A stretch of DNA of 14,763 bases from an uncultured Collinsella sp. (lineage in GTDB: Bacteria > Actinomycetota > Coriobacteriia > Coriobacteriales > Coriobacteriaceae), in contig CAUEPS010000031.1 of assembly GCA_959019775.1 (NCBI GenBank), positions 1-14,763 of the forward strand, in the 5' to 3' direction. The notes under the pieces were generated by a model. That model had not been told where the DNA came from, did not search any database, and saw only the letters and a list, made by a program, of their open reading frames with translations. Each line of letters starts with the position of its first letter. Position 1 is the stretch's first letter. Below, piece after piece: positions 1 to 5,557 of the stretch. A program made the translations under genes and the position numbers.

Positions 1-57
1 TGCAGCAGGGGCTCTCAATGTTTTTATGTCCTGCTCATATCGTCTCTGCCGGCAGCT

Positions 58-85
58 GGGGACACTCCTTGCGGGGCGTGTCCCC
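58..85. repeat. REP-like GC-rich hairpin
   Basis: The 8-base arms GGGGACAC (58-65) and GTGTCCCC (78-85) are perfect inverted repeats around a 12-base middle that can itself pair partly. No T tract follows, so it does not look like a simple terminator. GGGGACA/TGTCCCC arms are typical of REP-type repeats. It could instead belong to the end of a gene lying left of the window. Confidence 0.5.
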
Positions 86-119
86 ATGTTGTGTTCGCCT
101 GGCGCGTTTTGTGAAACAC

Positions 120-204
120 GGCTAACTTTTTAAACAACGTAGTAAGACATGGGCAACTTTTGCGGTAAAGTAAGCCAAGGAAAGTATCCAAAGGCTAACT
201 AACG
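120..204 (+). promoter_or_regulatory. Putative metalloregulator sites upstream of the DtxR/MntR-like gene
   Basis: Three related sequences lie in the 105 bases before the start codon: GGCTAACTTTTT (120-131), GGGCAACTTTTG (151-162) and GGCTAACTAACG (193-204). GGCTAAC matches one half of the classic DtxR/IdeR box, and GCAA-CTT-TTGC (153-163) is a short palindrome. A near copy of the middle element (ATGGGCAACT, then TTG) lies before the metal exporter gene at 6598. Autoregulation by the downstream repressor is inferred, not shown. Confidence 0.4.
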
Positions 205-224
205 ATCATCGCGAAAGGCGGCCC

Positions 225-614
225 ATGGCCCTACGTGAATCTGGAGAAGACTATCTCGAATCTATTTATGTGCTCTCGGAGCGCCAAGGCATCGTTCGAT
301 CGATTGATGTCGCCGAATACCTGGGTGTGACCAAGGCGAGCGTCTCTAAAGCCATGGCGACGCTGGAGAACAGCGGCTATGTCGAAATGGGCAAGCGCGA
401 CGTTCATCTTACGGAGCGTGGTCTGGAGGTCGCTCGCCAAATGTGGGAGCGCCACTGCTTTTTCGTGCGGTTGCTCGAGGAGGCCGGCGTTTCGGCGGAT
501 GTCGCGTCGCAAGAGGGTTGCCACATGGAGCACTGCCTGAGTGAGGAAAGCTTCGAGAAGCTACGGGCGATGTTGGGCCGGGAAGATGTAGCGGGTCCAA
601 CAACAGAAGCCTAA
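225..614 (+). CDS. DtxR/MntR-family metal-dependent repressor
   Basis: A cytosolic winged-helix repressor of 129 residues that should bind DNA when loaded with Mn(II) or Fe(II). The start (EDYLESIY) aligns with MntR EDYIEQIY. The helix-turn-helix covers about residues 24-60 (VAEYLGVTKASVSKAM). A dimerisation segment follows with H77 (ERH) and C99-x-x-E102-H103. D9 and E12 match the MntR metal ligands D8 and E11, whereas C99/E102/H103 match DtxR C102/E105/H106, so the metal site looks mixed and the metal cannot be called. The protein is slightly shorter than MntR (about 142 residues) and lacks the SH3-like domain of full DtxR. GAAAGG at 213-218 supports this ATG. Upstream repeats suggest autoregulation. 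Family assignment is sure; the metal is not. Confidence 0.88.
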   Translation: MALRESGEDYLESIYVLSERQGIVRSIDVAEYLGVTKASVSKAMATLENSGYVEMGKRDVHLTERGLEVARQMWERHCFFVRLLEEAGVSADVASQEGCHMEHCLSEESFEKLRAMLGREDVAGPTTEA

Positions 615-622
615 TTGGACCC
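593..622 (+). terminator. Stem-loop spanning the stop codon of the repressor gene
   Basis: GGGTCCAA (593-600) and TTGGACCC (615-622) are perfect 8-base arms around a 14-base loop that contains the TAA stop. There is no T tract, so it may slow or protect the transcript rather than end it. From 623 to 751 there is no gene; small hairpins such as GTTCACGC-AAA-GCGCGAAC (637-655) and GGAC-GAAAG-GTCC are visible but unassigned. Confidence 0.3.
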
Positions 623-751
623 CCAGTAGCGCGGAGTTCACGCAAAGCGCGAACCAGCGACCGGGACGAAAGGTCCTGCCAACTATGTCCAACTCAGGCA
701 AGGAACCCCGCCAGCAAGCGATGCCCAAGAACCACCAGCAACGTCGCCGCA

Positions 752-878
752 GGCCGGGACCGGACTTGGTTTTGAAAACATTCCGCAGCGCGAGGCCCGC
801 CTTTCCGTTGCTCCGTAGGAGCAGGAAAGACGGGCCTCATGCGCGAGGACGTTTTCAAAACCAAGCCCGGTCCCGGCC
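752..878. repeat. Large imperfect palindrome (about 60-base arms)
   Basis: The left arm (752-about 815) starts GGCCGGGACCGGACTTGG, runs through GTTTTGAAAAC and GAGGCCCGCCTTTCC, and ends GCTCC. The right arm (about 819-878) is its reverse complement with a handful of mismatches and ends GGTCCCGGCC. The centre is only about three bases. It lies between the converging repressor and ATPase genes, 16 bases past the ATPase stop codon. Any transcript across it would form a very long hairpin, so bidirectional termination is likely. The length and internal mini-palindromes (GTTTTGAAAAC, GTTTTCAAAAC) are more than a simple terminator needs and suggest a BIME- or MITE-like element. Confidence 0.75.
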
Positions 879-894
879 GGACAGCCCACGAACG

Positions 895-2847
895 CTACAG
901 GTTCTTGACCCCCATCGCGCGCATGGCGTTCAGGATGGCGATGATTGCCACGCCTACGTCGCCGAACACGGCAAGCCACATATTGGCGATGCCCAGCGCC
1001 GCCAGCACAAGGATCAGCAGCTTAATGCCCAGCGCAAAGATGATGTTCTGCCAGACGATCGTCATGGTCTTGCGTGCCACGCGGATCGCGCGGGAAATGT
1101 TGGACGGCTTGTCGTCCATGAGCACGACATCGGCGGCCTCGATCGCAGCGTCAGAACCCATAGCGCCCATGGCAATGCCAACATCGGCGCGCGTAAGCAC
1201 GGGCGCGTCGTTGATACCGTCGCCGACAAAGGCGAGCTTGCCCTTGCCCGATTCGGCTGCCAGCAGCGCTTCAACACGCTCGACCTTGTCGCCCGGCAGC
1301 AGCTGCGCGTGGAACTCGTCGAGCCCCAGCCGCTTGGCCACCGCAGCAGCCACTTCCTCGCGGTCGCCCGTGAGCATGACGGTGCGCTTGACGCCGGCGG
1401 CGTGCAGGTCGCGGATCGTCTGCTCGGCGTCGGCCTTAACGGTGTCTGCAATCACGATGTGGCCGGCGTAAACGCCGTCAACGAGCACATGGAGGATCGT
1501 GCCGACAACCTCGCAATTGGGAGCGTCGATACCGGCCGCAGCAAGCATCTTGGCATTGCCAACGACGACGTGCTTGCCGTCGATGGTTGCCGTCACGCCG
1601 TGGCCCGCGTCGTTGGTGGAGTTGCTAACGCGCTTGGGGTCGACCTCGCTCTGGTAGGCGACACGCACGGACTGCGCGATGGGGTGATCGGAGAACGACT
1701 CCGCAAGGGCTGCGACTTCAAGCAACGACTGCTCGGTGTAGCCAGCCTCGGGGTGTACCGCGACCACCGAGAACGTGCCGTTGGTGAGGGTGCCTGTCTT
1801 GTCAAAGACGACGGTGTCCACATCGGCGAGCGTCTCGAGATAGTTAGAACCCTTGATGAGAACGCCCAGCTTGGAGGCGCCGCCGATGCCGCCAAAGAAA
1901 CTGAGCGGCACGCTGATCACCAATGCGCACGGGCAGCTGACGACCAGGAAGGTCAGGCCGCGCAGGATCCAGTCGGACCAGGCGCCGGTGACCAAGCCGC
2001 CGCCAAGCGCGAGCACCGCGGCAGCGCCGGTGACGGCGGGCGTGTAGACGCGGGCGAAGCGCGTGATGAAGTTCTCGGTGTGCGCCTTCTTTTCGCTGGC
2101 GTTTTCTACGAGCTCCAGGACGCGCGCGACGGTGGACTCGCCAAAGGGCTTGGTGGTGCGCACGTGGATGAGCCCCGTCATGTTGATGCAGCCGCTGATG
2201 ATGTCGTCGCCGGACTTGGCGGGGCGGGGAACTGACTCGCCCGTGAGTGCGGCGGTGTCGAGCTGTGTCTCGCCTTCGACGATGACGCCGTCGATAGGCA
2301 CGCGCTCGCCGGGCTTGACGACGATGACGGTGCCCACGGCGATGTCATCGGAGAAGACCTGCTCGAATGTGCCGTCGGGTTGCTCGACGTTGGCGTAGTC
2401 GGGCGCGATGTCCATCATGGCGCTGATCGACTTGCGGCTCTTGCCCACGGCGTATGCCTGGAACAGCTCGCCGACCTGGTAGAACAGCATGACGGCGGCG
2501 CCTTCGGCCATGTGCGGGTCGGTGTCGGGGAAGAGCACCATGGCAAACGCGCCGATGGTCGCGACGGCCATGAGGAAGCTCTCGTCGAACGCCTTGCCGC
2601 GGCGGATGTTGTTGTATGCCTTTTGGAGCACGTCGTAGCCGGCAATCAAAAAAGGCACGAGGAACAGTGCGAAGCTGGCGTAGATGTCGCCCGGGGTGCC
2701 GAATGCGGCAGTGAGGGTGCCGAGCTCATCGAGGGCGTACACCACGGCAAAAATGCCCAGCGCTACCAGGATGCGGTTGCGCTTATGCTCGAGTGACTCT
2801 TTTTTCTTGCGCTTCTTCTTTTTCTTCTTGGGGTCGGCGGTGGCCAT
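895..2847 (-). CDS. P1B-type Zn/Cd/Pb-translocating ATPase without HMA domain
   Basis: An inner-membrane ATPase of 650 residues that exports soft divalent metals, most likely Zn(II), Cd(II) or Pb(II). Visible in order: a lysine-rich N-terminus (residues 7-16), membrane helices, the actuator motif TGES (202-205), CPC in the metal-binding helix (305-307), DKTGT with phosphorylated D349, SDHPIA (H388-P389), TGDR (493-496), GDGINDAP (542-549), and K609 and D630 in the last helices as in ZntA. CPC with this K and D pair indicates the zinc (P1B-2) type rather than copper. ZntA and CadA usually carry an N-terminal HMA domain; this one does not, and the gene two positions into the unit encodes one separately. 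The start at 2847 is chosen because GGGAGG precedes it and the lysine-rich leader follows; upstream in-frame codons overlap the HMA gene. A separate ArsR-type operator lies 24 bases upstream. Confidence 0.95.
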   Translation of the reverse strand: MATADPKKKKKKRKKKESLEHKRNRILVALGIFAVVYALDELGTLTAAFGTPGDIYASFALFLVPFLIAGYDVLQKAYNNIRRGKAFDESFLMAVATIGAFAMVLFPDTDPHMAEGAAVMLFYQVGELFQAYAVGKSRKSISAMMDIAPDYANVEQPDGTFEQVFSDDIAVGTVIVVKPGERVPIDGVIVEGETQLDTAALTGESVPRPAKSGDDIISGCINMTGLIHVRTTKPFGESTVARVLELVENASEKKAHTENFITRFARVYTPAVTGAAAVLALGGGLVTGAWSDWILRGLTFLVVSCPCALVISVPLSFFGGIGGASKLGVLIKGSNYLETLADVDTVVFDKTGTLTNGTFSVVAVHPEAGYTEQSLLEVAALAESFSDHPIAQSVRVAYQSEVDPKRVSNSTNDAGHGVTATIDGKHVVVGNAKMLAAAGIDAPNCEVVGTILHVLVDGVYAGHIVIADTVKADAEQTIRDLHAAGVKRTVMLTGDREEVAAAVAKRLGLDEFHAQLLPGDKVERVEALLAAESGKGKLAFVGDGINDAPVLTRADVGIAMGAMGSDAAIEAADVVLMDDKPSNISRAIRVARKTMTIVWQNIIFALGIKLLILVLAALGIANMWLAVFGDVGVAIIAILNAMRAMGVKNL

Positions 2848-2870
2848 GATTCGTATCCTCCCATTTGAAT

Positions 2871-2890
2871 GTATGAACACTCGCTCATAT
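2871..2890 (-). promoter_or_regulatory. Third ArsR-type operator, before the ATPase gene
   Basis: The sequence is gTATGA-N8-TCATAT followed by AAT, the same pattern as the two operators upstream of the repressor gene. It lies between the HMA and ATPase genes. On the minus strand TTATAT (2894-2889) could serve as a -10 with TTGCCG about 18 bases upstream, so the ATPase may have its own metal-regulated promoter. Confidence 0.65.
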
Positions 2891-2903
2891 AATTTCGCGA
2901 GCA

Positions 2904-2926
2904 AAGGCCGCGGCAAGCGCGGCCTT
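2904..2926 (-). terminator. GC-rich hairpin between HMA and ATPase genes
   Basis: AAGGCCGCG (2904-2912) and CGCGGCCTT (2918-2926) are perfect 9-base arms around GCAAG. There is no clear T run on the minus strand. It may partly terminate or stabilise the repressor-HMA transcript, leaving the ATPase to its own promoter. Confidence 0.4.
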
Positions 2927-2947
2927 GCGGGTTGGCGTAAACCTGGG

Positions 2948-3166
2948 CTAGAGAATGATCTCGCAGTCCGGCTCGGCGTCGGCGGTGAACTCCACAACGC
3001 GGTCGAGGACCTCGTCGAACTCGGCTTCATCGGCCTCGAGCGTTAGCTTCTGGGTCATAAAGTTGACCGAAACGGACTTGACGCCCTCGAGCTTGGCCAG
3101 CTCGTCCTGAAGCTTACGCGCGCAGTTGGCGCAGTCGATCTCATCGAGCTTAAACTGCTTTTTCAT
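2948..3166 (-). CDS. Free-standing HMA-domain metal-binding protein
   Basis: A small cytosolic protein of 72 residues, the normal size of one heavy-metal-associated domain. The metal site is D11-C12-A13-N14-C15 near the N-terminus, followed by a beta-alpha-beta-beta-alpha-beta pattern with VKSVSVNF and TQKLTLEADE strands. Copper chaperones usually have MxCxxC; the DCxxC form here matches the zinc/cadmium/lead HMA domain of ZntA. Together with the missing HMA in the downstream ATPase, this suggests that the metal-delivery or sensing domain is supplied in trans. The gene lies 63 bases after the repressor gene and 100 bases before the ATPase; GAAAGGAAC supports the start. Function as a donor to the ATPase is inferred. 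Confidence 0.9.
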   Translation of the reverse strand: MKKQFKLDEIDCANCARKLQDELAKLEGVKSVSVNFMTQKLTLEADEAEFDEVLDRVVEFTADAEPDCEIIL

Positions 3167-3229
3167 GGTGGGTTCCTTTCCCTGTATTTGCGGCTTGGGT
3201 GCAGGCCGCGCTGGTACCGTGGTTAGTCG

Positions 3230-3595
3230 CTATTCGCAGATGTGGCTCATGCCCTGGTTGAGCATGGTGTAGACGTGGTCGTCGGCGAGCGAGTATAGGA
3301 TATTGCGCCCGTCGCGCCGGAATTTAACCAGGTGCGACTGCTTGAGTGTACGCAGCTGGTGCGACACCGCGGACTGCGAGGTTTCGGTCGCTTCGGCGAT
3401 GTCTGCCACGCAGAGCTCGCGGCCCATGAGGGCATAGAGGATCTTGATGCGCGTGGTGTCGCTGAAGACCTTGAACAGGTCGGCGAGGTCGTAGAGAAGC
3501 TCCTCGTCGGGAAGGTCCTCGGGCGAGCAGGTGGTGGGGATCGCGGGTTCGGTGGCCTCGATGTCAGGTTTCGTTTCATCAACGCGGACGCTCAT
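3230..3595 (-). CDS. ArsR/SmtB-family zinc-sensing repressor
   Basis: A cytosolic winged-helix dimer of 121 residues that should leave its operator when it binds metal, switching on the efflux genes behind it. The core ADLFKVFSDTTRIKILYAL and the recognition segment TSQSAVSHQLRTLKQ (about 72-86) are typical of the family. The C-terminal helix has D105-x-H107-x10-H118-x-x-E121, a complete alpha-5 zinc site as in SmtB and CzrA. The alpha-3 cadmium/lead motif ELCVCD of CadC is reduced to ELCVAD, with one cysteine, so zinc is the expected inducer. AAGGA seven bases before the ATG supports the start. It heads the HMA and ATPase genes and has two operators in its leader. Confidence 0.94.
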   Translation of the reverse strand: MSVRVDETKPDIEATEPAIPTTCSPEDLPDEELLYDLADLFKVFSDTTRIKILYALMGRELCVADIAEATETSQSAVSHQLRTLKQSHLVKFRRDGRNILYSLADDHVYTMLNQGMSHICE

Positions 3596-3609
3596 TGCAA
3601 TATCCTTTC

Positions 3610-3629
3610 ATATGAACATGCGCTCATAT
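3610..3629 (-). promoter_or_regulatory. ArsR-type operator, downstream of the promoter
   Basis: ATATGA-N8-TCATAT, with the N8 ACATGCGC, lies between the -10 element and the repressor start codon. It is an inverted copy of the 3645-3664 site: both contain TGAACAT and TCATATAAT in mirrored order. Similarity to SmtB/CzrA operators (TGAACA half-sites) is established for the family; binding here is inferred. Confidence 0.75.
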
Positions 3630-3641
3630 AATTTACTTTCG

Positions 3642-3669
3642 ATTATATGAGTGTATGTTCATGTGTCAA
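3642..3669 (-). promoter_or_regulatory. Consensus promoter of the zinc-efflux genes
   Basis: On the minus strand TTGACA (3669-3664) and TATAAT (3647-3642) are separated by 16 bases, a full match to both sigma-70 hexamers. The spacer is filled almost exactly by an ArsR-type operator, so repressor binding would block RNA polymerase. Confidence 0.82.
3645..3664 (-). promoter_or_regulatory. ArsR-type operator inside the promoter spacer
   Basis: ATATGA-N8-TCATgT overlaps the last bases of the -10, the entire spacer and the edge of the -35. The centre-to-centre distance to the 3610-3629 site is 35 bases. Confidence 0.75.
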
Positions 3670-3771
3670 TGACGTTCAGGTAATTCGTTGCACAAAATGA
3701 TGGGGAATAGTGGACGAGATCCCGGACTGAGCGGTTTTGATAGCCGATGCCGGGGTGGGTGCCCCTGAGCC

Positions 3772-3795
3772 GTGCAAAAAATGGAGTATTCTGCA
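3772..3795 (+). repeat. GAGTATTC element, copy 1
   Basis: Reads GTGCAAAA, four bases (AATG), GAGTATTC, T, GCA, then ACTATAG a few bases on (to 3802). It shares 19 of 24 bases with copy 2 on the opposite strand. The role is unknown. Confidence 0.7.
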
Positions 3796-3960
3796 ACTAT
3801 AGGGGGTCCGTTAATTTATTGCAGGTCATATAATGCAGTTCAAGAGTTATCTTAGGGTGTTAATCCGATGAGTTCTTCCTCAAATGTTGCCTAACGCTCT
3901 CACGCAAGAGTGATTTCGCTTCACATTTGGATCCACTCGAGGGTGATAGACACCCGACCC

Positions 3961-3984
3961 TGCTGAATACTCGCAATTTTGCAC
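3961..3984 (-). repeat. GAGTATTC element, copy 2 (inverted)
   Basis: On the minus strand it reads GTGCAAAA, four bases (TTGC), GAGTATTC, A, GCA. It lies about 30 bases past the stop codon of the nuclease-like gene and is inverted relative to copy 1. Confidence 0.7.
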
Positions 3985-4014
3985 ATCGCTAGGGTACCCA
4001 CCTTGTTAGCCGGT

Positions 4015-5205
4015 CTAGCTTCCGGCCCCGAAGATCCTGCCCTCGGGCGCGAGGCTGCTTGTTTGAGCAAATGATGGGCTGTCGATTTTGACTGTTTGCA
4101 TGTCATCGATTGCCGGCGCTTCGTTAATCGTTGGATCATCCAACGTAGTGCCTTCGAGCATTGCTTTTTCGAGGTCGATTCGTTGACGATCTTCGGAATC
4201 CTGGCGAAGCTGCTTCTGAATTCGCTTTTTCTCTTCTATAAACCTTCTGAGCACAAACTGTCTCAGGTCCTCTTGCATGATTTGAAAGTCTTTTGGCAGA
4301 TGCGAGGGGCGTACGCCCTCTTTCCGCTGGATTGCTTCCATGACCCTAACGAAAGAGCTGGCATGCATAAAGGAATAACGACTGACGGTGATGATTCCGT
4401 ACCCCATGGACGCAAGTGCATTCTTGCGCTCCTCATCGATGGCGCGGTCTTCTTCCGCGTCATGATAAAAACCGTTGTATTCAATGTCTGTGCGAGATTT
4501 CTTTAGACACGCATCCATAAAGAACTTTTTGCGTCTCGTGAGATTCTTTGCGGCAGCGGTGACCTGTACCTCGTAATCGGTCTCAATTCCCTTAATACCA
4601 AGCCCTCCTTCGCTTTTGGGCAGCGTTAGCATCATGACAAAGGCTGTTTCCATAGGAGACCGGCATCCGTCGCGCACACATTGGATCGCCTTTCGGGCAA
4701 GAGCCAGACCGTCGCATCTGGTAATGGAATTAAAGAACTGTTTCAATCTCTCGGTCGAGGTGAGCGCGAAACGCTCGGTATAGGAGGTGGAAGAGTCGGT
4801 TCCAAGGGAATAAGCGCCGCATAGTTCAAAGTAGTACTCCACCAGTTCGCGAAAAGGAAGATAGGTGGCGGCCTGAAGTGCGCAAAGCTCAACGCCAACA
4901 ATGAAGATGCCATCTTCAAGCTCTATAAAGCGTGAGTTCGAGAATCGTTTTGAAGAAACGTGGCATTGACAGTTCATTGCATGGCGCGCATTCCTGCGAT
5001 CAAACACCATCACCTCGAGGGAATCATTCGCGTCGAGGGAAACATCATGTTTGGTGAGCCATTCTGCGGCTGCGTCAAGGAGCGTTCCGGTGGGACATGA
5101 TCCGTAAATCGCGGCAGGGTTACAGGACTCGATGCCTTTCGCAGACACCGAATGCGCGGCCTGGTAGACCGCTTTTGCAGTGGTATGTGACAATACGATA
5201 CTCAT
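4015..5205 (-). CDS. Uncharacterised protein with Vsr/DUF559-like nuclease pattern
   Basis: A protein of 396 residues with no signal peptide or membrane helix. About residues 183-290 show a pattern like the Vsr/DUF559 branch of PD-(D/E)XK enzymes: SPME with E186, FFMDACL with D231, IEYNGFYHD with E242 and H248, then D257 and R260 and a strand-like YGIITVSR. The first 150 residues (LSHTTAKAVY..., FELCGAY at 126-132) resemble the N-terminal region of similar Coriobacteriia proteins known to me only as hypotheticals. The tail (about 305-345) is charged, glutamine-rich and probably helical, and the last 50 residues look disordered. No ribosome site is evident before the ATG, so a later start or leaderless message is possible. 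The gene stands alone in an AT-richer island flanked by repeated elements. Nuclease activity, and any defence or selfish role, are inferred only. Confidence 0.7.
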   Translation of the reverse strand: MSIVLSHTTAKAVYQAAHSVSAKGIESCNPAAIYGSCPTGTLLDAAAEWLTKHDVSLDANDSLEVMVFDRRNARHAMNCQCHVSSKRFSNSRFIELEDGIFIVGVELCALQAATYLPFRELVEYYFELCGAYSLGTDSSTSYTERFALTSTERLKQFFNSITRCDGLALARKAIQCVRDGCRSPMETAFVMMLTLPKSEGGLGIKGIETDYEVQVTAAAKNLTRRKKFFMDACLKKSRTDIEYNGFYHDAEEDRAIDEERKNALASMGYGIITVSRYSFMHASSFVRVMEAIQRKEGVRPSHLPKDFQIMQEDLRQFVLRRFIEEKKRIQKQLRQDSEDRQRIDLEKAMLEGTTLDDPTINEAPAIDDMQTVKIDSPSFAQTSSLAPEGRIFGAGS

Positions 5206-5268
5206 GGTATATATCGTGTCAGCTAATGCCGTGTTGATGGCGCTGAGTGAAAAAGTCGTTTTAGAGGT

Positions 5269-5288
5269 CTAACCAAATGCTGACCAAA
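5269..5288 (-). repeat. Tandem CTRACCAAA pair, 11-base period
   Basis: CTAACCAAA and CTGACCAAA repeat once per helical turn, about 65 bases before the nuclease-like gene. This spacing is typical of paired binding sites on one face of DNA. No regulator is known. Confidence 0.4.
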
Positions 5289-5342
5289 AGCTTGACGCAA
5301 TTATGAGTTGGTATGCCCTAAATAAAAGTTTTCGCAGCTTGG

Positions 5343-5372
5343 CTATAGCATAGAAATACTCAATTGCTGCAC
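5343..5372 (-). repeat. GAGTATT element, copy 3
   Basis: On the minus strand it reads GTGCAGCAATT-GAGTATTTC-TATGC-TATAG. It shares GTGCA, GAGTATT and terminal TATAG with copy 1, with a one-base length change. It lies about 140 bases upstream of the nuclease-like gene in the gene's orientation. Confidence 0.5.
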
Positions 5373-5486
5373 ATTTGATATCGATGCATCGCCATCCGAC
5401 AACGAATTACGTGTCGGGAATTGGCCGAAATCGTTCAAAATGAGGGTTCAGAATTTGTGATGGCAGATCTATCTGTGGAACGTAGG

Positions 5487-5522
5487 GCGGCCCCGCTGCG
5501 GGGTTTTCCGCTGCGAGGCCGC
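5487..5522. terminator. Nested GC-rich hairpin past the exonuclease gene
   Basis: Outer arms GCGGCC (5487-5492) and GGCCGC (5517-5522) enclose an inner CCCCG-N3-CGGGG (5491-5503) followed by TTTT on the plus strand. It lies 35 bases beyond the exonuclease stop and may end transcription from either side. Confidence 0.45.
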
Positions 5523-5557
5523 TCGTGATCTACCCCCGGGGTTTGTCGCAGGCGTTT

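Larger units (their letters stand above)
3670..4014. other. AT-richer noncoding stretch between the efflux promoter and the nuclease-like gene
   Basis: No gene is seen. The stretch holds two inverted copies of the GAGTATTC element, a small hairpin GGGTG-ATAGA-CACCC (3941-3955), and a lone TATAAT (3829-3834) without a good -35. Base composition is clearly more AT-rich than the neighbouring operons. Confidence 0.5.
5206..5557. other. AT-richer noncoding stretch upstream of the nuclease-like gene
   Basis: No gene is seen. It contains a tandem pair CTAACCAAA (5269-5277) and CTGACCAAA (5280-5288) spaced 11 bases, GAGTATT element copy 3 (5343-5372), and a GC-rich hairpin at 5487-5522. The AT-rich character ends near 5470, which probably marks the island edge. 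Confidence 0.5.

Noticed and set aside
637..690. Possible cyclic-di-GMP (GEMM) riboswitch, because of CACGCAAAGCGCGAACC and GGGACGAAAGG
   Set aside because: The order and spacing of the conserved blocks do not match, and it lies after rather than before the repressor gene, with no downstream plus-strand gene to control.
685..2235. 516-codon open frame on the plus strand
   Set aside because: It runs antisense through the ATPase gene and the large palindrome; its low-complexity, histidine- and arginine-rich translation is typical of a GC-rich shadow frame.
2848..3030. N-terminal extension of the ATPase
   Set aside because: It would overlap the HMA gene in another frame, cover the third operator and lacks a ribosome site; GGGAGG precedes the 2847 start.
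3826..3834. Fourth TCATATAAT half-operator
   Set aside because: Only one half is present with no mirrored ATATGA at the right distance; it is probably chance in AT-rich DNA.
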